A stretch of 6,170 nt of DNA, taken from Flavobacteriales bacterium. GTDB taxonomy: Bacteria > Bacteroidota > Bacteroidia > Flavobacteriales > Flavobacteriaceae. Every line of letters starts with the position of its first letter. Position 1 is the first letter of the stretch. Below the pieces are notes generated by a model. The model searched no databases. It saw nothing but the letters and a program-made list of their open reading frames with translations, and was not told where the DNA came from. This document shows, one piece after another, positions 6,136 through 6,170 of the stretch. The position numbers and the translations under genes were made by a program. Location of the stretch: NCBI GenBank assembly GCA_027008965.1, contig JALVDN010000006.1:1-6170 (forward strand). Direction: 5' to 3'.

Positions 6136-6170
6136 ATGAAAACACGTCAATTCTTCCGGTTTTTTCTCTC
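6136..6170 (+). CDS. 5' end of a divergent gene, product unknown (cut by the window edge)
   Basis: ATG at 6136 opens a frame that stays open to the end of the window: eleven complete codons reading MKTRQFFRFFL. The main support is position, 10 bases behind a consensus TACCTTTG box and divergent from the operon to its left. The basic start followed by Phe/Leu could begin a signal peptide or a membrane helix, but too little is visible to name a family. A chance ATG cannot be excluded. Confidence 0.5.
   Translation, partial: MKTRQFFRFFL

Noticed and set aside
1..6170. CRISPR array, insertion sequence, tRNA, phage or toxin-antitoxin genes
   Set aside because: Reading both strands showed no spaced direct repeats, transposase motifs, tRNA-like cloverleaf or small toxin pairs; nearly all bases are covered by the genes listed.

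Overview
The window looks like a chromosomal segment of a Bacteroidota bacterium, probably in or near Flavobacteriales. Four things point there. One is a large secreted protein ending in a type IX secretion (T9SS) sorting domain. Another is a small DUF3098-type membrane protein, a family I know only from Bacteroidota. A third is a TonB-like protein with the Bacteroidota-style C-terminal domain. The last is promoter boxes fitting the phylum's -7 consensus TAnnTTTG (TATTTTTG at 1615-1622, TACCTTTG at 6118-6125, and TATTTTTG on the minus strand at 6085-6092). I see no mobile element, CRISPR array, tRNA or rRNA, and no gene-free stretch over about 75 bases.

Left half, plus strand (1-3623). The window opens inside a YbdL-like PLP aminotransferase (methionine aminotransferase type), of which only the C-terminal 141 residues remain. 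Two bases after its stop comes a 380-residue exported protein with no family name I recognise. Its aromatic-rich, barrel-like sequence and terminal Phe suggest an outer-membrane beta-barrel. A 75-base gap with its own promoter precedes a 637-residue modular cell-surface protein: signal peptide, flavobacterial N-terminal domain, FN3 domain, two copies of a four-cysteine module, and the T9SS sorting domain. A clear Rho-independent terminator closes this half.

Right half, minus strand (6067 down to 3629). Four genes are packed as one likely operon, in transcription order: DUF3098 membrane protein, uppP (undecaprenyl-diphosphate phosphatase), truB (tRNA pseudouridine-55 synthase), and a TonB-like periplasm-spanning protein. 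They are joined by a 4-base ATGA overlap, a 2-base gap and a 34-base overlap, so translational coupling is likely. The operon mixes lipid-carrier recycling, tRNA modification and envelope energy-transduction-like functions.

Right edge. A divergent plus-strand gene starts at 6136 just behind a consensus TACCTTTG box. Only its first eleven complete codons are visible.

Overall this is mostly ordinary core and cell-surface gene content. I do not see a convincing new multi-gene system. The least explained items are the unnamed outer-membrane-like protein behind the aminotransferase, the unusually acidic TonB-like protein with its GTG start and A8 slippery tract, and the nearly leaderless gene at the right edge.
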